From assembly GCF_030463565.1 (NCBI RefSeq), contig NC_134646.1:62141710-62205709 (forward strand): DNA of 64,000 nt, read 5' to 3'. The notes under the pieces were generated by a model. The model saw only the letters and a list, made by a program, of their open reading frames with translations, had not been told where the DNA came from and ran no database searches. Position 1 is the stretch's first letter. Each line of letters opens with the position of its first letter. Both the position numbers and the translations under genes were made by a program. Source of the DNA: Pelecanus crispus. Taxonomy: Eukaryota; Chordata; Aves; Pelecaniformes; Pelecanidae. This document shows positions 25,621 to 36,200 of this stretch, one piece after another.

Positions 25621-26860
25621 TCCACGATCACTTCCAAGATTCCTGGGCGATCGGGGTTTCCTACTCCAGTCTGTTGTGAGATCAGCATGACCCACCTACT
25701 CCACATAGCATCAGTTGCATGATGTGTAGAGGGGACCCTCCCTTTGAACATCCAGCCCAGCACCAGAAGTCGGGGTGCCAGAAGGAGCTGTGCTTCAGTA
25801 CCAACCACTTCCAAAGCAGCTTGAATCCCTTCATATGCTGCCAATATCTCTTTCTCAGTTGGAGTATAGCGAGCCTTGGATCCTCTGTATCCCCGACTCC
25901 AAAACCCTAGGGGTCGACCTTAAGTCTCCCCTGGTGCTTTCTGCCAGAGGCTCCAGGTAGGGCCATTCTCCCCGGCTGCGGTGTAGAGCACATTTTTTAC
26001 ATCTTGCCCTGCCTGGACTGGCCCAAGGGCTACTGCATGAACTATCTCCCGTTTAATTTGTTCAAAGGCTTGTTGTTGCTTAGGGCCCCACTTGAAATCA
26101 TTCTTCTTCCGGGTCACGTGGTAAAGAGGGCTTATGATCTGACTGGAATTTGGAATATACATTCTCCAAAAACCCACAATGCCTAAGAAAGCTTGTGTTT
26201 CCTTTTTACTAGTTGGTGGGGACATGGCTGTCATTTTGTTGATCACATCCATTGGAATATGATGACATCCATCTTGCCATTTTATTCCTAAAAACTGGAT
26301 CTCCTGTGCAGGTCCCTTGACCTTAGTTTGTTTTATGGCAAAACCAGCTTTCAGAAGGATTTGGACTATTTTCTTTCCCTTCTCAAAAACAACTTCTGCT
26401 GTATTGCCCCACAGAATGATCAGTATACTCCAGATGTTCTGGAGCTTCACTGTGTTCCAGTGCCATCTGGATCGGTCCATGGTAAATGGTAGGGCTGTGC
26501 TTCCACCCCTGGGGCAGTCAATTCCAAGTGTACTGGACACCACTCCAAGTGAAATCAAACTGTGGCCTGCACTCTGCTGCCAAAGGGATTGAGAAAAACA
26601 CATTAGCAATATCAATTGTGGCATACCATTTGGCTGCCTTTGACTCCAGTTCATATTGAAGTTCTAGCATGTCTGGCACAGCAGCACTCAGTGGCGGCGT
26701 GACGTTGTTCAGGCCATGATAGTCTACTGTTAGTCTTCACTCTCCATTGGACTTTCACACTGACCATATAGGACTGTTAAAGGGTGAGCAAGTCTTGCTG
26801 ATCACTCCTTGGCTCTCTAGTCAATGAATCAGCTTATGGATAGGAATTGGGGAATCTCAG
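25621..26860 (-). pseudogene. ERV-L-like reverse transcriptase, broken
   Basis: The region reads as retroviral reverse transcriptase in pieces. A PQGW motif (about 26510-26521) fits the conserved LPQG box. The active-site box that should read YXDD is Y-T-D-H at 26416-26427 in that same frame, so the last catalytic Asp is lost. The downstream connection segment is clear in the 25920-26654 frame (IQFLGIKW, KKETQAFLGIVGFWRMYIPN), but that frame differs from the one carrying PQGW, so at least one frameshift lies between. Further stops break the N-terminal part near 26,700-26,850. Confidence 0.82.
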
Positions 26861-27260
26861 TTGGTGTGATATTGCTGCTGGTGCATTGTTGTGGTAGCAA
26901 TCAGTACCTGTTGTTCTTTGACCCTCAGCAACCCCACAATAGAAGGGTCCTCTGAGAGACCGGGCAAGGTGGACAACTGTTTAATTTCCTCCGTCTCCAA
27001 GGCAACTATACCAAAAGCCCACCGGTACCCTTTTGGGTCCTTGAAATACCCTCTCCTGAGGTAATCTATGCCAAGGATGCACGGAGCGTCTGGGCCAGTC
27101 ACAATGGGGTGCTTCTGCCACTCGTTCCCAGTTAGGCTCACTTCAGCCTCCAATATAGTTAGCTGTTGGGATCCCCCGTCACTCTGGAAATACAAATGGG
27201 TTCTGCCCCTCTATAGTTTGAAGGCATTAGGGTACACTGTGCACCAGTGTCCACTACAGC
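26861..27260 (-). pseudogene. ERV-L-like aspartic protease, frameshifted
   Basis: A D-T-G-A active-site motif lies at 27240-27251. About 50 bases downstream, in a run of five Gs near 27176, the frame changes, and the rest of the protease (with ILGIDYLRRG, about residues 40-49 of the 26857-27195 frame) continues in another frame. The enzyme would have cut the viral polyprotein. Here the frameshift prevents a complete domain. It sits between gag and reverse transcriptase as expected. Confidence 0.75.
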
Positions 27261-27599
27261 CTTATACTTCTGTGGGTCTGATGTGCCACACCATTGGAAC
27301 CACACAGTCCAGTGAAACCGATTGTCCCTTTCCTCCACCTGGCTGGAGGCAGGGCCCCTCTAGTCCCAGTCATAGTATTTGTTACTCATTTCTTGTAAAT
27401 ATGAGTCAGGAGTTCCTTCATTAAAATCAGGAGTAAGATCAGCTCTTCTGCTCTGTCTGGGGAACTGCCCACTGGAAACTGGAGCAGCAATTTTCCTGGA
27501 AGAACCCCCTTTTGTGATTGTTTTTCCTGGCAACTCATGTACCCGTGCCTCTAGGGTCGAAGTAGATTTCCCATCCCACTTCCTCATGTCCTCTCCGTG

Positions 27600-29169
27600 G
27601 TCACACAGGTAAAACGATAGGGTGCCCTGTGGTGTGCACCTTCTATATCTTCTCTCCTGAGCAGAAGAATGCTGACTCCTAATAGCTGAGATATTGGTCT
27701 GTACAGGTGAGCAGCAGGACCTCTTTGAGTTGCTGGACCTCCCGGGACAGTTTCTCTACAGCTGAGATGAGGGAGGAAGAGAGACTTTCTTTGTATTCCC
27801 AGAGTCAGCCAGCCACTTCATCCACTGTTGGTGCCTTTTCGTCTTTCCAGGTCAGTATTGCTAACGAGTTGGCATGCAATGCTGGTGCACTCTGTACCAA
27901 CTTCCACCACATGGGTCATGTGCACCTGACTTCATCTGGATCTCTGGATAACTGCTCGTTGTTCAGGTCATCATAAATCACCTCCAGCATGGTTAATTCC
28001 CTTAGGTACTGGATACCTCTCTCCATGGTGATCCACTTGCTTGGGTGACATATAATATCTTCCTTGAAGGGATTGCTTTCCTTCATACCTGACAGAAGTT
28101 GCCTCCAGATGCTAAGGGCTTGTGCCCCTTTTCCAATCACCTTGTCAATACCCCCTTCCCTAAAAAGGGATCCCAACTATTTGGCTTCCTCACCCTCTAA
28201 TTCCAGGCTACTGGCCTCATTTTCCCAGTACCGGAGCACCCAGTTGACAATGTGCTCACCTGGACAACGGCTGAAATCTTTTTGTATATCTTGCGGCTCA
28301 CTCAATGATAGGGATCAGGTTGTTTTTACAAGTTCTTCCTCTTCCTGTTCCTCCTCCTCTCCTTGTGATGGCCCTGCTTTTTCATCATCCCTTTCTAAAC
28401 AAGCTGACTTTCTCTTCCAAGATTTCTTCTTGTGTATAGGGGTGACTGATACCGGCACAGGTTTGTTCCCTGCAGTAGCCACAGTGCCTGTCATTTTGTC
28501 ATCAGATCCAGAGACCTTCTCTTCCCCTTGAGGGTACTGAATAGTGTTGAATAGGGCTTGGTAGGCATGGGCCAGGCCCCAGCATGTTGCAGTGATTTGT
28601 GTCTCTCTGGAGTTGCCATGGTGACAGCATACTTTTTCTAAATATTCTACTAATTTTTCAGGTTTCTGCACTTGTTCAGGGGTGAAGGTGAAGTTCCAAA
28701 ATACTGGACATGCCCACCGTGCTAGGCATTTGCCCGTGCTATCCCACACACCCTGCCACTCCTAACTGTCCAGACTTAGGGCAGATCTCTGGATGATATT
28801 CTTAAATTGCTTATTAACCTTAGAAAAAACCAAAACATTATTCCCAAGAAATATCAATAGAAGTATCTTAACTGTCCAAGGATGTTCAAAATACTGAACA
28901 GCTGTTATAATGAAGGAGGAAACATCATAGAAGAAGGTGCCATTCTGTATTTCCTCCATAAAAAAATCTCTTGGAAGAAGTATAATTGCTAATTGTCTCC
29001 ACAAATTGTGGTACCCGAAGTACATTAATGGTTTCAGTACAAAGCTTAAATACCAGATAAAACTCAAGGTCAGTGTTTTAACAACAAATATCCCAGTCAA
29101 AACATCACTAATCACTGCAGAGCACAGCAAACTGCAAAAACGAACACCAGTCTTTAACATGTACAGCAA
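27600..29169 (-). pseudogene. ERV-L-like gag region with hydrophobic N-terminal stretch
   Basis: One reading frame can be followed from 29169 to about 27,700, interrupted by in-frame stops at 28762-28764, 28313-28315, near 28190 and at 27916-27918, before the frame is lost. The first 135 codons are strikingly hydrophobic, with three or four possible membrane helices (for example ILLLIFLGNNVLVF at about residues 101-114). The next 144 codons contain an acidic run (EEEEQEEEEL) and a basic KKKSWKRK patch. The 27916-28176 part reads as capsid-like. No zinc knuckle of the CCHC type was seen. Gag identity rests on position and composition more than on named motifs. Confidence 0.65.
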
Positions 29170-29297
29170 AAAAGGAACATGGTGCAGATCAGATAAACTG
29201 AGATCGAGAACAGATGAATCAATATTAACACAAATATTAACAGATATAAATTCCTCAGTAAACTCTGGTTAATCTGTTATTATCTCAAACCCTTCGT

Positions 29298-29315
29298 GCC
29301 CCATATTGGGCGCCA
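29298..29315 (-). promoter_or_regulatory. Retroviral primer binding site, tRNA-Lys type
   Basis: On the minus strand the 18 bases begin TGGCGCCCAA and end GGGGC, complementary to the 3' end of a lysine tRNA of the 1,2 type with about two mismatches. It lies eight bases inside the 5' LTR end at 29324, where first-strand DNA synthesis starts. This also fixes the provirus direction and shows which LTR is 5'. Confidence 0.8.
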
Positions 29316-29323
29316 AAACCAAC

Positions 29324-29885
29324 TGTTGTGGTTTAGCATCAGTCGGCAACCAAGCGCCACACAGCCGCTCGGTCACCCTCCCGCCCCAGTGGGATGGGGG
29401 AGAAAATCGGAGGAGTAAGAGTGAGAAACACTCCTGGGTTGAGATAAGAACAGTTTAATAATTGAAATAAAATAAAGTAAAATAATAATAATAACAACAA
29501 CATAATAATAGTAATAATAATATACAAAGCAAGTGATGCACAATGCAATTGCTCACCACCCGATGACCGATACCCAGACAGTTCCCGAGCAGCGATCACT
29601 GCCCCACGGCCAACCCCCCCAGTTTATATACTGAGCATGACGTCATATGGTACAGAATAGCCCTTTGGCCAGTTTGGGTCAGCTGGCCTGGCTGTGCCCC
29701 CTCCCAGCTTCTTGTGCACCTGGCACAGCATGGGAAGCTGAAAAGTCCTTGGCTAGTGTAAGCACTACTTAGAACAACTTAAACATCAGTGTGTTACCAA
29801 CATCATTCTCAAACTAAATCCAAAATACAACATTATGCCAGCTACTAGGAAGAAAACTAACTCTGTCCCAGCTGAACCCAGGACA
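29324..29885 (-). repeat. 5' LTR of the provirus
   Basis: TGTTGTGG at the left and GGACA at the right. From about 29400 to 29885 it closely follows the solo LTR at 7505-8066, including TGACGTCA (29638-29645) next to TATATAA. Its first 75 bases instead resemble the provirus 3' LTR (TGTTGTGG start, CAACCAAGC and CCACACAGC phrases), so it looks like a mosaic of two LTR types. Confidence 0.88.
29638..29645 (-). promoter_or_regulatory. CRE-like site of the provirus 5' LTR
   Basis: TGACGTCA just upstream of the LTR TATATAA on the minus strand, at the same place as in the solo LTRs. Confidence 0.6.
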
Positions 29886-32529
29886 CTCAAATGAAGAAAA
29901 TAAGTGGGTTTTTGGTACTGCTACCTGGCGAATGATTGGCTGGATTTATATCTGGAAGAAATAGATGTAGTATTTTATATCACCTTTGTATTTGTTGAGT
30001 AAGAATTTTTTCTAGCATTGTGTATATCAGTGAAGTCTCTGGGAGAAACGTGTGAACAGGAGCTTGGGGTGAAGGTGAGAAATATCTGAGTGCTCTAAGA
30101 CAATGATGCTTAAGTATTTTGAACTGAGAATGATGTATTTCATGTTTTAATGGTTAATCTTCCTTGATCTTTAGTGGTTTGGTGTCATAGGAAATTGATA
30201 GCTGTTTCTCACATGCAAAAGCAGAACTCCTGTCTGGTTGTAGATGCAAAAGACCTACATGTAATTGTTTTCAGAAGATGGTGAGGAGGAGTGTTAATCT
30301 TTATAAATTCTGAATCCAGAGTAGCACATCTATCTGGGAAGCTTCCAGAAGGGAAAATAAAAAAGTCTATGCCTGCTAGAATGTTTTGTATAGAAAAAGA
30401 GCTATGCAGTGGTTAACAAATTATTTTTCTTGTTTTTTCCCTGCAAAACTTCTAAAGGGAAAATGACTGGTGGGAAGAAAGACAATATTTATTGAACTTT
30501 TGCAATGGCTGTTAAAATCCAATACTTCAGTTCAAGTTGAACTGTATGTCATTGAATAACCCATGAAGAGTCTCAAATCATCCTTCATATGTACCTTGAA
30601 CATCCCTTTAGTAGCGTGGCAGAATTTGGTGCACAGGGAGAATTCATTCCCATACCAAATGTTTGAACACTGTATAAAGATGCGAGGCAACTGCTGCTGA
30701 GTCATAGTGGTTCATGTGTCTTATTAAATTCAACCGGAGTATAAAGCGAGTTGAACTGGCCAAGTGACAGCATCAAGCCATGGAAAAATATCTTTATGTC
30801 AACAATGATATTAAACTTCCCTACACGTAGAAGCAGGGCTTCTAGGGTGTATCACTTACTCTTAAGAAGTAGCAGAAGGTTGATCTGCTCAGTGAATATT
30901 TTCCAATGCCAGTCATGCCATCCAGGGTAATTGGGACAGTGCTGGGAGATTAGGAGTGTTCAAAATAGAAATATTCTGTATTTATACTGCAGAATAGTGG
31001 GTAATCAGTTCTCCAGATACAAGCTTTAGTTTATATGCTTAAATAGCAGTGTAGGAAGTTAAGAACACCACTGTAGGAAGAGATATTGCACATGGATGGG
31101 ACTGCCATCTGGAGAAGCCTTTTTCACTGCAGTTTTCAGTAAAGATGCTGTGTTTTCAAAAAGAAAATTCCAGGAAGAAGGAATTTGTTTCAGAGGCACA
31201 ACACTTGTAATCTACAGCAGTGTCATATGATGACCTGCTTACAACTGTCTGCCATGTAAACATGTATGTTTAAATGCAGCTTTCAGCTAGTTTTTGAGAC
31301 TGGCTTGAACAAGAGAATTTGAAGATATGCAAAATAAGGCTGAAGTCATTGTTACCATCAGAAAGAGGCAGAATTAGACTTGCTCATGGAATTTTCCATA
31401 AAGCAGGTTCTTTTCTGCATGAACAAGGAAACTTATTACCCTAACTGCTTTGTTCATTTCTCTCAAAAGAGAAGACTATTTTGAGTTGTTCAGAATAAAA
31501 ATGCAATAGAATTGCTCGCCCTAGATAAGATTTGAAATTTAAAAGGCTTCCTTTCAACATTCAAAAATTAAAATAGCAATAAAAAAATTTTTAAATTCTT
31601 ACGCCTAATCAGCTATTCCCCACATTCTTAAAGTTTTGCATTTCATTTCTTTTTCCCAAATGTAACACTTGTGTATTGAATTCCATCATACCTTTTTTAA
31701 GGTCTTTTTTTTTATTCTGATGTTGTGCTTATAACCTTTCCTGTCTTGGTGTCATGTAGTATTTTTAGAGTGTATTCTTTATTATGTATTTTACAACATT
31801 AATGGAAGTGTTTAATAGAATTTGATCACTAATTGTTTTCTCCTCTTGCTCCCTGTCATATTCCATTTGCTTTGTCATCTCAATTTGTATTTATGCTCCT
31901 TTAGTTTCCTTCTTGCCTTAGGGATTTTTTTCCAAGTTGATTATTACCCCTTAGGCAGTTCCTTTTCTCTTGGGGACTCTCCTTCTCTTTTTCTGAGCCC
32001 TCCTAAACATTACCTGACTGGCTGGCTTTACATTAACACTCTGCAGTGGATGCTCCTTGCTCCACTTTCTTTAATTACAGTTATTTTTTCATATGGTATA
32101 TTTAGCATTTCGTGACAAGCATTCAAGCCAGAAGATGACAAAGCTAAGGTTTTACTGTTAGCCTTTACTCTGCTGTTTTAAAGCATATCCAGTATTATGC
32201 AATCCTGATGTGCAAAACCACACTGTTGTTTTCGTATTGGTTCTGCGAAATGCAATGTGGGCAAAATGTTCATGAAAGAAAAAAATTGTGCAGTGCAGAT
32301 GTTATGGACCAAATGTTAAAGAACAGATCTGATGGCGTGGCAGATACTGCACATCAGTTTATTCCATGAGTAGTATCCCACTTCCCTGAGGGAAATGTTG
32401 ACTTGAAAGATAGTATTTGCCTGTCTATGTCAGAGGATGTATAAAATACAATGGAGTTCAGCTTTGTTTTTAGAGTGTTGGAACCTACAGGTTCACTAAT
32501 TTTTTTCTGGAACTCAGGAATGTCAGACA

Positions 32530-32770
32530 TGCAGCATAGGACCAGTGTCCCTCTAGTCTAATTTGACAGTGGCCATAATCTGTTGCTCCAGGAAAGAATT
32601 GCTATAGCATACCGTGATGACATATTTTCCTAATGCAGAGACGTTAGTGGTACAGCTTATGCTCTGAAGCATGGCCTAGCCATGTTCTAGGCTATTTTAT
32701 TTTACCCTAATGTAACTCTGGATGATGTTCTTATTCATGTCGACATATTAGGCCTGTAGAGGTTCAGTGT
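32530..32770 (-). mobile_element. Ancient CR1/L3-like relic
   Basis: A phrase of the type 'ACCAGTGTCCCTCTAGTCTA' followed by TTTGACAGTGGCCATAAT and TTGCTCCAGG recalls the reverse complement of the 3' part of old amniote CR1 copies (GTCCATCTAGCCCAGTAT...ACAGTGGCCA...). It is very diverged, with no octamer tail and no open frame. Judged by eye only. Confidence 0.45.
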
Positions 32771-33207
32771 TGTCTCTGGAAGAGGCTTATTGTGGCAATT
32801 ATAGTTTAGGGTTTTTTTCATTTTTTCCCATCTTACCCTTAACAAAAAATATCTGTCCTAAAATGGTCCCTTCTTACTATCTCTAGTGCCTTAAGTACAT
32901 AAAAGAAATAAAAAAGCTGGTTTACTTCTTGCAGACACTAAAATTTTCAAGCTTCTAAGCTACATCATGGGGGTGCAAACAAATATGATTCCAACTTGCA
33001 CAGGCACATGGAGTTTGCCCAGACTCCCAGTAATTGTTACAGACTGAGATCATGCTCCACAGCATTATTACCACTCTCCTGTGAACATGAGGCTTGGATG
33101 GACAAAGAGTGACCAGAAATGAACACTTGGTTTCCAACGACCAAATGTCTTCAGTGCATTGGAAAATCGAATTCCAGAATCTCTAAATCTCAATTTTCTC
33201 AGATGGT

Positions 33208-33292
33208 ATGTGTTTTTTGGTTTCTTTGGTTGGTGTTTGGGTTTTGTTTTGGTTTTGTTTGTTTTTTGTTTTGTTTTGGGGGTTTTTTTAGG
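33208..33292. repeat. GT-rich low-complexity tract
   Basis: About 85 bases almost only of T and G (TTTTGG/TTTGTTTT units), ending in GGGGGTTTTTTTAGG. The open frames through it are artefacts of the composition. Confidence 0.75.
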
Positions 33293-36200
33293 TCACAAAA
33301 CTGCTCTCTTATTTTACGGCTTCAGAGTTGCTGTAATTCTGGCTATCTGGTAAGACTTAAAGAGGTTTTGTAGTATTTGACATCCATTGAATGCTGGTGG
33401 TTAAATTGCAAATGTAGCTTACAAAGAGAAACCCATTGCAGAAAATAAAGTTGGCTGCAATCCCATCATAGTTTTGAACATAGTAAAAGAAGGAAGTCTG
33501 CAACAGATTTTGAAGCCCCAACAGCATCAATTATGAGCACAAAAATTAAGTCAGAATTATTCTTTAGCAGACTACAAAAAACACTACAAGTATAAAAATT
33601 GCCACAATAAGCCTTCTGCTTTGGTTTACAAGTTCATTTGAAGGATTTCACTTGCACTTTTTTGTCTTAGAGGATACATGCTAAGATGTGAATTAAAATT
33701 TTCAGAGAAAAGGGGAGAACTGCATGCTTTAATTGGTTTATTTTTTCTTGATTCAAAGTTTAAAATTCTTGTGGAAGCTAAATTCAGCTTCTTTTATATC
33801 ATACAGAATTTTATGGCAACTTATTGTATATTTGTGTTTTTTCCTCTTGTACTTCATTTTATAATAAGAAACCCTCCTGTAGCCCAGGGGTGGACTTAGA
33901 GGCCTGTGGAGACACAACATTTTTAAACTCCTTATTGCAGTATAATAGTATCATGGCAAAGAGCAAAAAAATAAATACTTGCCATCCCATTGCATGCTAT
34001 CATTCTTTTTTTAATTTTAAAATCATTATAACAACATATGCATATTTGAAGCATCTTATGAAGGCATGTTCTCAAGGCATTTTTGTCTGTTACATGTAAC
34101 CTCTATTCTCCCTGACTCAAGCATCTAGAAGACTGTAATAAATTATCTGTCAAGGAATCAGCATTTTATTTGGTGTCACTAAGAGATTCTGTCCTGTTTC
34201 ACAGCTCACAGTAGCTGAACTTTAGCACAAGTGGAAGCAGCTTCTGAGAGCTATTTACACTTACATAAATTTTAAAAAGTTAAAAAATCAAGTACTTATG
34301 GCTTGTACTGTAACAACAACCATCCTCATGGCTACTGGGGATTGCAGATGTATGGTAGTACAACCACATCCTGTCCTCTACCACAGATATACAGCTATTT
34401 CTAGATTATCTTCTCTGACCATGGGTGATGGAAAGTCTTCTCTTCCTCTTAAGAATCCCCCCTTATTGAACACATTCCACTGCTGAGCACAATATTGGGC
34501 CACTGCTGTAAGAAAGAGCTGAAGTGTGTTTCCACTTCTGATATTTGAGCCTGTACCAAGCTGTTACCAAACCTATTAAAACTGAAGTAGCATTAATCAA
34601 TTATGCTATCACTTTCCAGTATTAATTAATCTAAAAATGTACTCGTTCCTTGTACTTAATTTAATCTTCTTACTTTTTTTTTTAATCTTTAAAAACTTCA
34701 GACTAATATTCTATATAATATATTTTTTTAATAGAGCTCTTGCTCACCTGTCTATTTTTAGGTAACAGAATGCCTATTTCCTGAATGAGTCTTCATATCC
34801 CAGACACATTTTTTTATCATCATCATGGACTAACATCATAAATTTATGTGTTGAGTTTAAAAAAAAAACCTTAAAAGCTAGCAGTAGAAGAATAAGCTAC
34901 AGGTAGATTCCACCTACAAAACTTGGCCTCAGATTTTAAGACTTCAGTTCTGAGGCTAGTACAGATAGAGGATTTTGAATTAATTTCCTATAGAAAAAAT
35001 AGGAATTAGTAGAAATTAGCTCCTTGTCCTTTTTTTTAGGGTGTTAGATATGGAAATTCAGCTCTGCCAAGCCATATAGAAACATCTAGTGAGTTTTGTG
35101 GGCTTTTGAAGATTATTTCATTCATGACCAGAACGATGAATATACGAATAAGTTGTTAAAATGTTTCTGTAGTTCAGAAATAGTTGACAGAAATGCGTCC
35201 ATTCTCACAGAAAAGAACTAGGACTAAGTCACCTAATCCAAACTGGATCATGTTTCAGCCAAAGGATGCGTGTTCCTGTCCCTTTGGATGTACCAGTAAT
35301 AATATTTTTGTTTTCTGCCCCTGATATTTCTACACAAAACTGCTATGGTTAGTTCTTAAACAGAGTTTTCATATCTTTTACACCAGATTTTGGTCCTGGC
35401 CCTGATCCAGGTAAGTAGAGATAACAAAAGGTTTGCAGGTAAATACTGATGGTCCAAGAGACCCAGCATGAGTGCAGTGAAGAATGCATTCAAGGAAAAG
35501 GTGAAATTGGAATGATGGTATCTATACCATCAGTTTCTATACTGCTTGTTGATCAATAGTTCAAATGAATTTTAGTGATGAAAAGCAGCTGGAAGTAGAG
35601 AATTATTGGATGGCAGCATAAACAGCTAGACAATGGGAAACAGAACAAAAATATGCACATCAATATGTCCCAGCCTGTTCAGAATAAAGTGAAAATGTTT
35701 AGCTACTTTGAATTTAAACTATGGAAAAAAGAAAAAACATTAATGTAAATGCAAATACTACCTCCAAAAACTGGTAGTTTAAACACTTCCCACCCACACC
35801 CCCAGGGAAATTAACTAAAAATCTACCTTTTTCCCAAGTTTCTATTCATTTTCCTGCAAAAGAAAACTTTAAATTGACATGGAAATATAAACTGTAATAT
35901 AGAGAATCATAATGTTACTACTATTTGAATGAACTATAGATGCTAATCTACAAATTAAAAAATAAATAAGTTCTTTTATATAAAGCAGATTTTTATGTCT
36001 GTTAAAAGAAGCAAGGGGTTAAAATATTATCCCAGCTAAATCTATTAAACATAAAATGCTAGAATAGCTTTGACAAGCTCATTAAAATTAATATGAACAT
36101 TTCAATGGGACAGACTGGCTGTCATAAATTATTCAGGAAAAGAAATTATGCCATTCAACAAAGCATGTATTTTTTATTAAAATACAAGCAAAATTTTAAC

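Larger units (their letters stand above)
23714..29885 (-). mobile_element. Degraded ERV-L-like provirus, minus strand
   Basis: Read right to left: 5' LTR (29324-29885), primer binding site (29298-29315), gag region, protease, reverse transcriptase, RNase H, integrase, then a 3' LTR-like end (from 23714). Every coding region carries stops or frameshifts, so the element is inactive. No env reading frame lies between the integrase stop (24266-24268) and the 3' LTR, in keeping with ERV-L elements. The two LTRs differ in type, and the five bases outside them (CATAC on the left, CTCAA on the right) do not match, so the two ends probably do not come from a single integration. Class is inferred from pol character, the missing env and the 5-bp duplications of the related LTRs. 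Confidence 0.88.

Noticed and set aside
28762..29169. Hydrophobic frame read as a host membrane protein gene
   Set aside because: It sits between the provirus primer binding site and gag and is in frame with the downstream gag-like sequence, so it belongs to the provirus.
23709..29890. Target-site duplication for the provirus
   Set aside because: The outer five bases (CATAC and CTCAA) do not match.
33119..33373. Open frames rich in Phe, Gly and Val
   Set aside because: They are produced by a GT-rich low-complexity tract.
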